From Sesamum alatum (lineage: Eukaryota > Streptophyta > Magnoliopsida > Lamiales > Pedaliaceae): a DNA stretch of 64,000 nt. Positions 45,112 through 57,852 of this stretch are shown here, piece after piece (the first letter of the stretch is position 1; each line of letters begins with the position of its first letter). The position numbers and the translations under genes were made by a program. The stretch is taken from positions 23,899,188 through 23,963,187 of the forward strand of contig JACGWO010000012.1 in assembly GCA_034509735.1 (NCBI GenBank), given 5' to 3'. The notes under the pieces were generated by a model that made no database searches, was not told the DNA's origin, and was given only the letters and a program-made list of their open reading frames with translations.

Positions 45112-46845
45112 ATAAGGAACAGAAAGAAGCTCTTGCTATCAAAGCTTGTTCAACTTGATCTGCAGCAAGACTCTTGAAAGAACCACTTAAAGAAAGAAGG
45201 GAGATTATATAGATATGTGAAGGGTCCTTTTTTCTTGTTGGCAGTTCGGAGTGTACAATGATTTTTGTCAGGTACTATGAGGCCATGATTGTGCAAGAAA
45301 AAGAAATGGTTGCAATGATTGTCTCCTGCCAGGAAGAAATTCAGAAATATTTGAGCATAGATCAATTGAAATTTTTGCTTCCCAATTTTTGATATATTAT
45401 TGGTCAATTTGCTCCATAGTTCTTGGTATTTGGAGTGATGTTCTTGGCTTCTTGGTCCCAAACCAATACCAATTCATCATCTTCCAATCCAACGTAGGAG
45501 GCAACAGTTCATGGAGTTTGAAACCTTAAAAGAAATGTTGTTACTTTGTGAATTTCCCTATGCAATTCATAGATTTTAATTTCCTTGGTCAGAAATTCTA
45601 ATCCAGATCAAGTTTGCTTAGACTTGAACCAATTATAGTCGAATATTTATAAATTAATACTCGATAAATTAATAATTTCTCTAAAATAATAATTTTTATC
45701 GATCCCGACTAGGGCCAAAGGTCTAAATTAATAAGATAATAATTTTTCGGAAGATCCTTGTATAAATTTATGGTCCCTTCAATAAAATAAATTAATAATT
45801 CTACTAAGTACAAATATAACTAGGACAACTTAGTAAAATATTATATTTTTTGTTTGTAAATCCTTTTGACTGCATGTGGGATGATCTCTCTTATACTCAC
45901 ATAGTGTTTTACGTATTTGATCTTTCATGGCTGATTTTTAGACACCTTTTAGATGTGAACCCATGGTTGGTTGGTTTTGATTTAAATTGACTAATTATGA
46001 ATGTTTGACGTTATCTATATAGTGGTTGATTTCTTTACTATAAATGAACCTGCATTAAGTTCTAACTAGTACTCTATACGTACATTGATGAACTTTATTT
46101 TTTTTTAGGGAGATGCATTATATTTAATTAGTCACATTGTACATGAACATCATTCAATTAGTTAATACAATATATATGTTTTATTCATGTTGAATAATGT
46201 AGGTTTGTTGAATCGAAAAAAATCCCTTAAAATTAATAAATTATTAATTTATCGATTGATTTATACCTCTTTAGATTAATAAAATTACATGGTGTCGACA
46301 TTATTAATTTATAGAGATTTTACTGTATATGGCAAATATAATACATTTATCGTGTGATTAGTGTATAATTCAAAGAGAATGATCTATTTGTGTAATTGAT
46401 TTGGTTCGATCAGATCTAGTTTGAGTAAATATTTTCCTTCTTTATTAATTTGTTTTTTCTTAGGTACATGCATGGTTAGTGATGAGAGGCTTTTTTTTTT
46501 TTTTTTTTTTTTTCTGTTTTATGGGATAAATAATTATCTGTCAAATGGATTTAATTAGTTTTTTTTTTCAGGAAAAAGAAGAATTCATAGCATGCATGTA
46601 TATCGCATAGTTTAAGATTGCAGTATCAACGATAGTATTGGTACATGTTGATCCACATTGGGCGTGCTTGCATGTAATACTAAAAAAATTGAGGGTTAAA
46701 TGCAAATTATCCACTATAAATTCTTAATGTCCAAAACAAATATTATGAAGAAAAAAAATCGTTCAAAAGACCCCCTCAGGAGGGAGGGAGGGAGGGGAGA
46801 GAGAGAGAGAGAGCAAAAATTCCATTGAGGGTGGTATTTTTTTCC
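45112..46845. other. Upstream of GRAS gene and AT-rich spacer
   Basis: No gene. Contains a T-tract of about 24 bases near 46491-46514 and a purine-rich (GGGA)/(GA) tract at about 46789-46814. Confidence 0.4.
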
Positions 46846-47022
46846 GTCATCAACCAATTGATTGAGTTGATACCATCCCAACCTCCTTGGAGGAGAGAGC
46901 TTCAGTTCAAACCCATGTGTCACAGACCACACCCCCATTATAAGAACAACCCTAGGTTTGAACCCAAGACCTCTCCTTCATTAAGCAAAGGTGATGCCAA
47001 CTCAACCAAATGGTTGATGGCA
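46846..47022 (-). mobile_element. Foldback element with tRNA-like promoter boxes (SINE or MITE)
   Basis: The ends form an inverted repeat of about 28 bases (about 46847-46875 against 46994-47022; 'catcaacca...gagttgata' and 'ccaactcaa...tggttgatg'). On the minus strand the right end contains TGGTTGAGTTGG (47008-46997), like a Pol III A box, and GGTTCAAACC (46964-46955), like a B box, about 32 bases apart. This suits a tRNA-derived SINE, but the inverted ends suit a MITE; I cannot decide between them. Confidence 0.5.
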
Positions 47023-49587
47023 TTAAGAAAACTCGCAATAATTCTTTGTTCACGAAGTTTTTTTAACATTTAGGATTTCATAGGAGGTTAATTTTCATTA
47101 AACCCTATCTTTATGGTAAAATTAGATGCCTGCTCGGACGAAAGTAGTAGTAAAATACATTCTCCCCCTTTTAGTGGGTGTAGAGCGAGGAAAAAATCGA
47201 AATAATAATAATAATCATAATAATAATAATCATAATAATTTGAAAAAAATAAAGAAAAGGGTAAGATGCCAATTTATTTAGCAGAAAACTATGGGAATAG
47301 AATCTCAGCTTTCACAATCATTGCCATCTCTTTCACACTTGACTAATTACCAAATTAAATTTGAATTAGAGCAGTAAAAAGATGCTTCTCAAGCAGTAAA
47401 AATAATTATAAAAAAAACTATAAAATTTGTCACATATATTAATAATATTATGAATAAATTAATAAAAAGAATGAGTTTTGAACTTTTTGTGAATGGATTA
47501 TTTGGATTGACAGCAAAGCTTTTCCTCAATGCATTCGGCATAGCATATTCTAATTCCACTATCCTACGTCCGGCCAACAAGAACCATACCCCATCCCATT
47601 ACATGCCTGAAGCTTTATTTGCATTCAACTCCCTGATGTTTTGCACTTTAGCAGGAATCTCCCCTCAAGGTTCAGATTTTGACATAAATAACCCTTCTGT
47701 TAGTTGACCTCTCACTAATAACTTCACTTAATATAAGAATAAAATGCATAAAAATGGGATGAATAATTGATGTGGCATCCAACGGTGGAATATCATTGTT
47801 AATTAATTAATATCTTAAATAGTTTTTAGTATTATTAGATAGTTAAGTTTAATTTTGATTTGATAAAATTAGTAAAAAAAATTTATCATTCATCAACCCA
47901 ACACAAAATCAGAGCAAAAACTTTGCAGTTATATTTATTTTGTTGAATCAATAAATGAGACCGAATTGATTTCTGAAATAGAACAAAAATTGACTAGAAT
48001 TTTTATGTTAAACAGTAAGCGGTAAGTAACACCTCAATGTGAGGATATCGGGTTCAAAACTAATTGGGAGCGCGTGTGCGTGGATGACATTTAAAAACAA
48101 AACAGTAAATAATATGATTAATATCCTCTATATTTATCTTTCAGCTAGCCAATCAAGATCAAATTGAAACTCTCAAAATACTAATAAAATTAAAAATAGT
48201 ACAAGAATTGCGATATGCCAAAGTTGGATGCTACATCAATTATGTATCTCATCTATGTCAATAATTAAATAAAATTATAGTTTATTCCTACATTTAATCG
48301 TTGACCAACGATCAACCAACATAAAGGATGTGTATGTCAAAATTTAAAACTTTGGGGGAGATATTTGCAAAAGCAGAAAACCTCATGGGAGGTCTATGCA
48401 AATAACCGCATAGCTAATGCTATAGTTAGGTTCACTCTATGACGAGGAGGAGCACATACTTTTGGAAGGAGGTTTGCATCCCTATAAAATACTCGAATAT
48501 GGTATAATACTACTAAGAATACTCTCAATTATGTATTCTGCTTTTAAATTGTTTAAAAAAAATAAAAAAATCAATAATTGAGCATATTGTCCAATACTAA
48601 TAAAACATAAACTATGCTGTGAAGGGCATAATAAATTCAAATATTATGAATTAATTTATGAAATAGTTTAATCAGTGATATTTATTATATATATTTTACG
48701 AATTAAACACATAATTAGTATACATTAGAACACTGATTCATTTTCTTTCTTACTGAGATCAGTGGAATAATCTTTTTTACACAAATTATAAAATACTATA
48801 TATTTTTATTATAAATATGAACAGTTTTACTAATTATATAGCAATGTGTCCTATATATAGATTGGCATAAATTCCATATGATCCCTTTGTGAAATACAAT
48901 GCATAAATAGTCAAGAAATTCCGTTAATTCAATACCCTAGCAAAAACCAATGCATAATCTCAATATATTGTAAAGAAGTGCCTTCTTCAGTAAGCAAGTG
49001 TGGAAACCAATTTCCTATCAAATTCTTGCTACTGTGTTAGTGTGTTCATTCTTACATTCTCAGGACTGTTGAGATGCAGATTCTCAATGGCAATGGCTTG
49101 GATGAAACAAGTTAAAGAAGCCATTGCCAAATTTATAGATCCTTAGCAAAACACAGCCCCTACCCAATTCATTAATGATTTAGCTAGTCACAACCCGATT
49201 AATATGAAGCCACCGATAAAACTATTTGACGCCCATAGCCTCAACCAAGCTCGAGAAATCTCATGTTCTTTCTCCCATCACATAACTGTATAACATACAT
49301 TTTCACAAGCATGGATCCCTGTATTTATTCCCCACAGGCTAAGCTAATACTCCTTAATTGATAAAAACAATAATTGATCCTGCCTGTTCATGGAGCAGAC
49401 TATCGGTATATAGATGATTGGTCAAAATAAATGATTTGCAGAAAGATTCAGCATATTTGAAATCAGTGAATCAAAGGTAAATGTGAAACATATGAATTAA
49501 TACTAGTACACTTGAAGAAAGCAACAAATGCAAATTGTTCTCCTCAAATTGGACATGGCTTTCAGAAAAACATTGATGGTTCCTACT
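47023..49587. other. Intergenic, AT-rich, possible SINE fragment
   Basis: No convincing gene. At about 48015-48060 a tRNA-like pair occurs on the plus strand (AGCGGTAAGTAACACC and then GGGTTCAAAAC), as in a SINE head. An ATA/ATAATC repeat lies at about 47203-47240. An 85-codon frame at 47450-47707 has no support. Confidence 0.35.
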
Positions 49588-52500
49588 TCAAAGGTCAATA
49601 ACACGGGATAGCTTCTGAATGCGGTTCAACAAGAAATCACCTTGCTTGATGGTTGCCTGATAAAGGGCATTCTTTGCATCAGGGCGATTGGTTTCCAGCA
49701 CGCCTGCAACTTTGTCTATCTTGCAGTGTAGCTTCCCTGCTGCAATAAAACGTGACAGCTCCCTGTATATGAAGGGAAAACTATATTAAGCGCTACCAAT
49801 AGATAAAGGCAGAATGTGTGCGTAGGAAAGACTGTATTAAGGATTTCAGGAAGTAGACGATGTTTACTCTACAGTCATCAAAAGCAGCTACAGAAGCTAC
49901 TTACAGATCGATGAAGTCAACAGTCACTCCAAATGCTTTAGCCATAGCCTCGATTGTCACACTCTTGTATGATTCCAAGAATTGTGAATAAACAACAGTT
50001 CTGACCTCCCTCATGTAATAACGGAAGTGTGGGTGCAGATAGCGATCCAACTTAATATGCTCGGTCAAGCCAGCTGAAAACCAAAGTCCAGGATATTGTA
50101 AGTGGTCCAGGCAATAAGTAGAACATTGTACCATTTCAGAAAATAGAAAACACAATGAATCATAGAAGGGAAATAGAAGAACAAGGAAAAAGGTCCTGAC
50201 TTTTTTATCTCATAATCACACCAGGTTACTTGATAAAAATCTCTGCTTTCTTTGGTTTATTAGCAGTATTGTACAACAAATGCTATGCAATAACGACACT
50301 TACCAAAAGCAGTGAAAAATGATTTATAGTGACAATCATATAGGGAGTTCAAGAAGTCCGATAAGTATGGGATTTTGCCAATAACTGTCAAAATCTCTGG
50401 TGCATCCACAACCTGCCACAGATCCGATCAAAATTGGAGCAAATTCAATAAGTACAATCTCTGCTTCTGTAGGAGAAGAATACAGTAATATAACAAATCC
50501 AGACAGACTTACCACAGGGGAATGGTGTCTACTAAATTTATGAATTCAATATGGTTAAAGATGATCACTTGACAGAAGAATCATTTACCTTTTGTTTCAA
50601 AGAAACTCTATCCAAGGATATGATGCTTGTAAGGACAGTGTAAAATATGAACGTGTCATAGGGAAAAAGCTCATATGTGGTGAAAGTTGAGATAGAATCA
50701 AGGAAAAGATTGGCTGCTTTCTTGAAGTTACGAGTAGACATGCAATATAAGCCTTCATAAACCTTCAAACGATTCTTCCTCTCCCAGTCACCTCCTTCTT
50801 CAAACAGGCTGTTTTGAGAGTCAGAATCAAAGGCTCAACTTGAGTACATAAAACTAGAAGGACCAGGAAATTTATATAAAAACATCTATGCTGCTCCTTA
50901 CTTCTTTGCTTTATCAATGCTTTTAGAGATCAGATCAAAGTCCATGTGGAAGAATCCAATCTGTAGCATGTAAAAAACCAAATCCATCTTTTGTCCAACT
51001 GCAACAGTCTTGCTCTCTGTTAACTTGAGTTGTTCCAATGCTTTCTCCTGGAGATATTCAAGAAAACTTATTAAATGTATATAGATGAGAACAGTGATAG
51101 ATGAGAACAGTGACAGAAGAGCAGGCATTTCGTGTGTACCTTGTCACCAATTCTAATGTAAAATAAGGATTTAGCCAAGTGAGCCTCCCTCACTTCACTT
51201 TCACCCAAGTTTTCTTCTGCATCAGCAATCCTTTAATCAAAGAAACATAAGTAAGATCCAATTGCATAATTAATATGCTTAATGCTGCAATGCATATATA
51301 ATAGGCATTCATCCACCTAAATTAAACCGCACATCTTTTTTATCTTTAGGCTCCAATTGTTTAAGCATAACTAGAGCTGTTGTGAAGACAAATGAAATTC
51401 TACTGCATTTGTCTTACAGCTATACAACATTAGTTTATTTCATCTTTTTTATATGTAAATCAGCAATAAATGAACATATATGGTGACCAGCTTGGCACCT
51501 TTCCACCAAACTCTGATTAAGGCCCAAACGTTCCCAAATGTTCCCCTGCCCACTTCTAATTCCTGGACTCGGGAACACCCCCCCCCCCCCCCAACAACAA
51601 CAACAAAAAAAAAATCCACAATTGCATGGATTTTAGACCAATCCGCAAGATCAGTATAGCTTATATAGCCAATCTAGAGTGTTAAACCACCTTCACTCAA
51701 ATGCACACCTTACGCCCAATAAGTGAAAACAGGAACAACATTGTCTGCTTAAGTTTGGACTTCCAAATGCTAATTGTTAAGAGGATATTTGTTGCCTTTC
51801 CAATTACTTCTACAGTTCTGAAGAACTGATCCTCTCTAGAACTTATATCACTTCCAATAGCTTGACTCAAACAGATGTCAATAGCAATTCATCACAAAGA
51901 GCTCCTCTCTTGTTCAATAGATAATTCAATTATTCTAATTTTACGCCTCAACGCAACAATAAAAAATTCACTCTCTACCAAATCCTTAACATCTTTACGA
52001 TTTCTTTGTCGAACTCTCTATCTGCTTTTCCAAAGAGCAAATTTGAACAATGTATAAGCTTTGTGACTACTAGGAAATAGAAGTTAGAGTCACACAGCAC
52101 AGTTTCAGCTAATTAACAAATGACTGCACTCGTGAAACTTGCAGTGAACCTACTAAGTGTCAGAGCTACATGACACCCTCAGCTCACGCCTCATATAATT
52201 GAGTAACTAATGTTTCCAAATCGACCTATCTTCAATCGGCAGAAATCTCATATTGCACTTCATAAGCAACAAATTGACTACCGAAGCAGTACTGAAAATG
52301 CATGTAATCCATTGGACTTACTTTTCGTCGAGCTTCTTCAGCTCATCATCAATCTTGGCCCGCATAGTATCAAGCGCCTTCTGATCCAGATTCAACACCT
52401 TGTCCGCAACTAGGGTTTCGTACAATGGAGCCATATCTAAACAATCCAATCGAAAACCCACAAAGAAATCCAAATCACCAATCAAAAGTGTAAATTTCGA

Positions 52501-52688
52501 GTTAACAACCGAAAATGACAGTAAAATGAAAAGAAAAACTAAAATTGAATACCATTAGCGAGGATGAAGTGGAAGACCTCATCACGAAGGCGGACCTTTT
52601 CGATGTCGTCGACATCGTTTTGGGTTAGAAGGAACAGATTGTGTGCAAGCACAAGCTGCGGCTGCTGTTTTCCGTCTTCACCTTCCAT
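49588..52688 (-). CDS. RPN7: 26S proteasome regulatory subunit RPN7 (PSMD6 homologue), 8 exons
   Basis: Subunit of the lid of the 19S regulatory particle, acting in ubiquitin-dependent proteolysis in cytosol and nucleus. Exons on the minus strand: 52688-52553, 52436-52322, 51230-51140, 51047-50902, 50808-50589, 50412-50304, 50073-49905, 49762-49588. All have GT-AG borders and reading phase carries through all seven joins, giving 386 aa, close to the roughly 387 aa of plant RPN7. Clear family stretches are [14 protein letters not shown] (exon 2), [16 protein letters not shown] (exon 5), [20 protein letters not shown] (exon 7) and the end [12 protein letters not shown]. The C-terminal half holds the PCI domain that packs against other lid subunits. 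A (CT)n tract precedes the start. One intron has a run of 15 C followed by an AAC repeat. Confidence 0.97.
51577..51612 (+). repeat. Poly-C tract, (AAC)n and poly-A in an RPN7 intron
   Basis: About 15 consecutive C, then about four AAC units, then a run of A, in the intron between RPN7 exons 2 and 3. Such tracts are prone to length error in sequencing as well as real variation. Confidence 0.85.
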
Positions 52689-52723
52689 TGGTAATTTCTT
52701 TGCTCGGAACTGAGAAGACTGTT

Positions 52724-52726
<3 letters not shown>

Positions 52727-52759
<33 letters not shown>
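52727..52759 (-). repeat. (GA)n microsatellite, (CT)n in the RPN7 leader
   Basis: About 16 GA units, read as (CT)n in the gene's direction, starting 39 bases upstream of the RPN7 ATG. The position suggests a pyrimidine-rich 5' leader or core promoter. Confidence 0.85.
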
Positions 52760-52762
<3 letters not shown>

Positions 52763-54051
52763 CTTGTGAAGGGAGAAACCACGACAGAAAAAGGGTTTTC
52801 GGATTATTAATTGGGTGAATAGCACTTGGGCAAATTACAATTTTGCCCTATTACCCAAAATGATATTTAGGGTTATTTTCATTTTGCCCCCTGTACTATC
52901 GAAATGGTATAAAAAGATCCCCACTACTTTCAAAATATTCAGAAACTTCCCTGATTTTGAAAATCCTACCTAAAATAATAAATTTGGATTGAAGAAAAAT
53001 TGTTCTTGTTTATTTATTAAGAAAATTAATCTTGTTTGTTTGTGTTTTCATTTTTAATTTTTAATTTTGAAAACAGTAATTAAAATGAGAGTCATATGGT
53101 TACGATAGAAGCTTTACCTCTCTTACGCAACATAAGTGAGGCAAGGCTACCTTGCTTATTCTAGGTGAAGTTGCTACAACGCATGACCACACTAGGTGAG
53201 ACGGGGATTGAGATGGCAACCCCTAGGCTTTGGCTCCATCCCTCTGAGGCCATCTCACTTTGGTCCGTCCTGGTTGAGGCAGGACGGCCTCCATCGACAA
53301 TTGGCACCTCTCTTTCCTCAATTTTCTCCCCGGGAAGTGCAGTAGAGGTTTTAGCGCTTGAAGTGATTGAAGCAATTCAAATCGGCCCCAACTATACTGT
53401 TTCTCCTCTTTGATGCAGAACAACAGATGATGCATTTTGACAGTATTTCGATTGGCAAAGTTTGTCCAAACAGCAATAATGCAATTCACTTTTCATGGAG
53501 AAGTTAACAGAATCAATTTAATCCAATTAAATCTCACTTTTTAGCACTCATTTCATCAAAAGCAGGAAGAACTTCCAGAATTATGAACACCTCTTTTTAC
53601 CAACAATGAGTCCAAGTACAAAACAAGCAACTGATTAACATCATTAAAAGCTGCCAATACAGTGGAATCAAGAAAGAGTGCAAAAGAGAAAATCTGAGTC
53701 GAACCATTTTGTACGATTTCGTTGGCTTCTCCTTGATATTGCAGTCCTGGACGGATGAACAAAGGCTCAGAAAGCATACAATCAAGTCAATATACAGCAG
53801 AGGGTGACAAACTCCGTAATAGAGCATTGTTTTGTGAAGTTACAGAATGAGTAATTACAGAGGCAGGAGAATGAACTGTGAGAGGGCAGTGAGTTCAACA
53901 TCAGATGCTCAATCTCGTCAGCGAGTAATGAACAGTAGATTCATTTGCTTTGTCAAGTTCAAGCCAAATGCAAAAAAAAACTGTTGTATTGAGAAAAGTC
54001 CTAACCCAATGTCCATTTCAATCACTTGCCCTTGGAATTACCCAGCAGCAG
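52760..54051. other. Spacer between RPN7 and S21, GC-richer island
   Basis: Bases about 53100-53420 are clearly richer in G and C than their surroundings and contain an 82-codon plus-strand frame (53165-53413) with no recognised domain. It may be a fragment of a transposon or of an unknown gene. Bases 53500-54051 probably include the S21 3' UTR. Confidence 0.35.
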
Positions 54052-56594
54052 TCAACAATAGGGTAAATCTACATCAAGAAACTCCCAGTTATCATCATCA
54101 GAATCTTCCGCATTCTTCTTCTTCTTTGAAGTCTCTGCTTTAGCCTCGCTCGAAACTTTAGGTTGCGGGCGCCTGATTAAACAGAAAATTATGACTTAAA
54201 CAACTAATACATGGACATTAGAGAGAACAAAGACCAAGAGATATACTCTAGACAGTTCACATGTTATCCCACAATGTCGTTTGTGACAAGTAAACAGCCA
54301 AAGAGGACAAAACTGTTCCGTGCAGAAATCTTGAATCTGTAAGTGATGCAAAAATTTATGCTCATTTTCAAAGTTCCTACAGCATAAAATTAATAGTAAT
54401 ATATCCCTCCGTCTGGTTGGACGAAAAAAGTGCATGTTGGGGAAAGCAAAACAAGAGATTTAGGGAGCAATAAAGTAAACAACAAAAATCCCAAGCATAA
54501 GTAATAAACTTGGTGCTAGCTTCTAACTCAACAACCTAATATTCACTACAAACCTCAAGCAAGCATTTGCATATTAAAGAAAAGAAGAGCTCAGATATCA
54601 TGTATACGTGCTCTCCTTTCATGTCTTACGTAATGCCACAATCAGGAAAAAACCCTTATGATATGAGAACATAGCTTAGTTTTATTAACCAGTCACAAGA
54701 TTGTTGGAAGAAATCATGCCCTCTAGTCAGGGGAAAGCCATTTAACATGATCAGCTCCCCTTTCCTTGAGTTAACCAACACCTATCTAGATATCTATTAT
54801 GGAGAAGACAATTTGATGAGAGAACAGCATGTCAATAAGAGTCGGGAAATCAGTAGTAAGCAAAGTGCACCTTTTATATCTCTCTCAAAATTTCATTCTC
54901 ATCAGAAGCATAGAAAAAACAAAGTAGCAAATACTTTATGAATTTACAATATAAATCAGGATTTAGCTCCAAAAGATATTGTAAAATCCATTGATACTTT
55001 AGAGTGTTTATATGCATGGATCAGTTTATTCGCCGAGAAACAACAGATTATAAGTAATTAATGTAAAGCAATTAACCATAGTAAGCTACCTCTTCTAAAG
55101 TATACAATTGGCACACACCTAGCAATGCACAGGCACGCTTAGAACTACAGAGAGCTATTTGCACCCGGACTCAGCAAAGAAATGCTTAGAATTCTCATCC
55201 TGAGCACACACCACAAATGAACAAAGAAATGACTATTATAATATGATATTACAAACAAGAAAGTTTTGTCCGATTTCTCACTTCTATTACCTTTTCTTTT
55301 TCTGATCAATGCTCTATTACTATTATCTATACCCCATTTATCATTTCCCTTTCATTTTAACTGCCTGCTCTCAGGCTTCTTCATGAGGCACTTTTCCTAT
55401 ATGGACTTGTTTGATTGACTAAGAGTTGCCTACTCCCAAGTAGCGATTCTCCAAATACGTGATTATAGTTTCACCAGTAAGTGAAGGCCATGCATACAGA
55501 ATATCCACATTGAAATGTCAGCACCAGATACCTCCACACCACCCTTTTCTGCTATTAAAATTTACGTATAAAAACAACAAAAACAATTAACATACTTATT
55601 GAAACAATGGTATAGAGAGCCGCCACTAGCTAGCAACGCTTGCTTATAAAAGAAAACTACTACTTTTCTCATCCTAAAATTTGCCTCAGAACCATTTAAA
55701 ACTATTACAAAAGTTCACCCACCGAAGCTGTCAGGCCTCAAGCTATTGAACTATTGGATGTTAGAATTGCTAACCAACTCACCAAGCGCAACAGGACATT
55801 GAGCTGCAAAAACAACTTGCCCGAAAGCATATCCATACTTCGACTCTTTGGCGCTAAAACTTATGAGATGTTTACTTCATCAATCCTTAGTCCATTTGGG
55901 AAGGGTATCAGACAAGTAAATCAAGAAATATTTTATTGATCAACAAACTAATATATAAAAAAACGCAATCAGCTCAATCAATCAGCAATGTTGAAACACG
56001 AATCAGAAAATGCAGGCACAATTAGAAGCTAGTTACTTGCAGACAATGTCAAAAACAGCATCCACACGTTCGATCACTTTGTCAATGCGTTATTCTTCCT
56101 ATAATAAGCTTCAAAAGAACCAACCTTCTCCGGTTTCGCCTAGCCGCCTCTCGGGCCTTCCTCTTCCGCTTCTCCTGCGTGGACTCAAAGAACCTCCTCC
56201 GCTTGCACTCTTGAATAACACCCGCCCTCAAAACCTGCCGACGGAACCTCCTAATCAGTTCCTCCTCGGGCTCGTCATCACCCGCTATCACCTGAACATT
56301 GTAGGCCGAACTGAAGAAGAGGGTATTTGAAAACGCAAGCGAAGGGAAAGCCACGGATAAAGAATCAGAAATCATGCGGTCTTGGTGATCTGGGCTTGCT
56401 TCTGCTGCTTCTTCAACGCTGGTTCTGAGTGGAAGTTCCGGGAGTGAAACTGGGATCGTCAGTTGGATTCTGGCACGGAGAGTTATAGGGTTTTTGAAGG
56501 GAATGAGAGGGAATTGTGGGGTTGGGGATTTGGGGATGGAGAGTGGGGTTTGGGAAGGGAAGAAGCATAGTGGATTGAGCTTCGAGAGCGCCAT
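54052..56594 (-). CDS. GHS1: 30S ribosomal protein S21, chloroplastic (bS21c), 2 exons
   Basis: Plastid small-subunit ribosomal protein of the bacterial S21 family, matching the type named GHS1 (GLUCOSE HYPERSENSITIVE 1) in Arabidopsis; orthology is inferred from family and architecture. Exon 1 is 56594-56125 and exon 2 is 54172-54052; the 1,952-bp GT-AG intron splits an Arg codon, giving 196 aa. Residues 1 to about 60 are rich in Ser, Pro and Leu with few acidic residues, as in a chloroplast transit peptide. The S21 domain spans about 98-155 (NVQVIAGDDEPEEELIRRF, then VLRAGVIQECKRRRFFE and a KRKRKAREAARRNRR tail). The C-terminal extension in exon 2 is Lys-rich and then acidic (DSDDDNWEFLDVDLP). 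Confidence 0.93.
54173..56124 (-). other. Intron of the S21 gene
   Basis: GT-AG intron of 1,952 bp. No clear element or embedded gene was seen. The short open frames in it have no support. Confidence 0.75.
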
Positions 56595-56656
56595 TAATTT
56601 TGATTATTGAAGTCGGAGCATTTCTGTGGGGGGGTTCAGAGGGGACGTTAATAGTG

Positions 56657-56929
56657 TAATTATTATGGGAAATTACACTTTTGACCCCGTATTTTATGCA
56701 TTTAGCATATTAGTTTCATAGGATAAAATATTATAGCATTTTTGTCCTATAAAATTAAAAATTACGACACATTTGGTCCCAGCGTATAAAAGTTTATAGC
56801 ATTTTGATCTCAAATGCTATAGTTTTCTAGTCTATAGGACTAAATATGCTAAGTTCGTAAATTGTGGGGACCAAAAGTGCAATACTTTTTATCGTATGAG
56901 ACTAAAAGTGCAATTTTCTCTGATTATTA
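56657..56929. mobile_element. MITE, about 255 bp, near-perfect 9-bp target duplication
   Basis: The element is about 56666-56920. Its ends pair: left 'gggaaattacacttttga' against right 'taaaagtgcaattttctc'. Inner words such as 'atttagcatatta' and 'taaatatgctaa' also pair. TAATTATTA (56657-56665) and TGATTATTA (56921-56929) flank it and differ at one base. It lies just upstream of the S21 start codon, so it is in or near that gene's promoter. Confidence 0.65.
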
Positions 56930-57852
56930 CAAGTGTAACGGTGAACTATTTACAGTCAAAAAAATAAATAAAATTTAAATTCATGCCCAACTTTTCAAAC
57001 TAACTTGAAAATCATCTCTATTTTTTAATTAACTTCAAATTAGACTCTCCAATCATTTTTCGGCACTAATTTCCAGCTAATTTATGTGATTTTCCTGAAC
57101 CCTTCTAAATATTTTACCTTAAATCATTTTGGCCCCTCGCAATTTAATTTCAATTACAATTTAATCCCTTGAACACAAATATGAATGTATTTTTGTCAAA
57201 TGTTAGTAAATATATGTGCTACTTCATTTTAAGTTAATAAATAATCTAAATAAATTATTAGGCATGTGTATATTTCACTATCTATAAGTCCTCAAGTTCA
57301 AAAATATATTTTGTGCATGAAAAAAATATTCGTAATTTGTTAAAGATAAGTGAAAATTATATACTAATTTAATTTTAGGTTGAGTATAATTTATTTAGTA
57401 TATTTATATATAATTCTATAAGACCTATCATTCACAAAAATAGCAATAAAAAATATGTATTTTATTTAGCTTTTAGTTAAAAATAATTTAAAAATATTAA
57501 CTATTTCTACATATCATCATGTAGGATTTCCAAAATACAACAATATAATTTGTGCATCAAACATATTTTGTTAAAAGTTAACCTTAAAAAAAAACACATT
57601 ACAACATTTTTCTTTCTGAAATATGATTAAAAAAACAATTGTTTTATTAAGTAAAGGTTAATTTCAAACAAACGAATAACCAAAAAAATATATAAACATG
57701 GTATAACATTAGATTATTTTGTAAATAAATATGTCATAAAACTAAATATATATTTTGACAAAATTATTAGTTTTTTTCTCATATTTAGGAGCATTGAGAT
57801 TTTTTTTGGACATTAAATAGTTTATGCTCATATCCATGAGCATTGAAAATTT
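56930..57852. other. AT-rich spacer
   Basis: No gene and no defined element seen. Composition becomes more even at about 57850, where the gag remnant starts. Confidence 0.4.

Noticed and set aside
47450..47707. 85-codon plus-strand frame
   Set aside because: No recognisable domain, no splice or promoter context, and AT-rich repeat-like surroundings.
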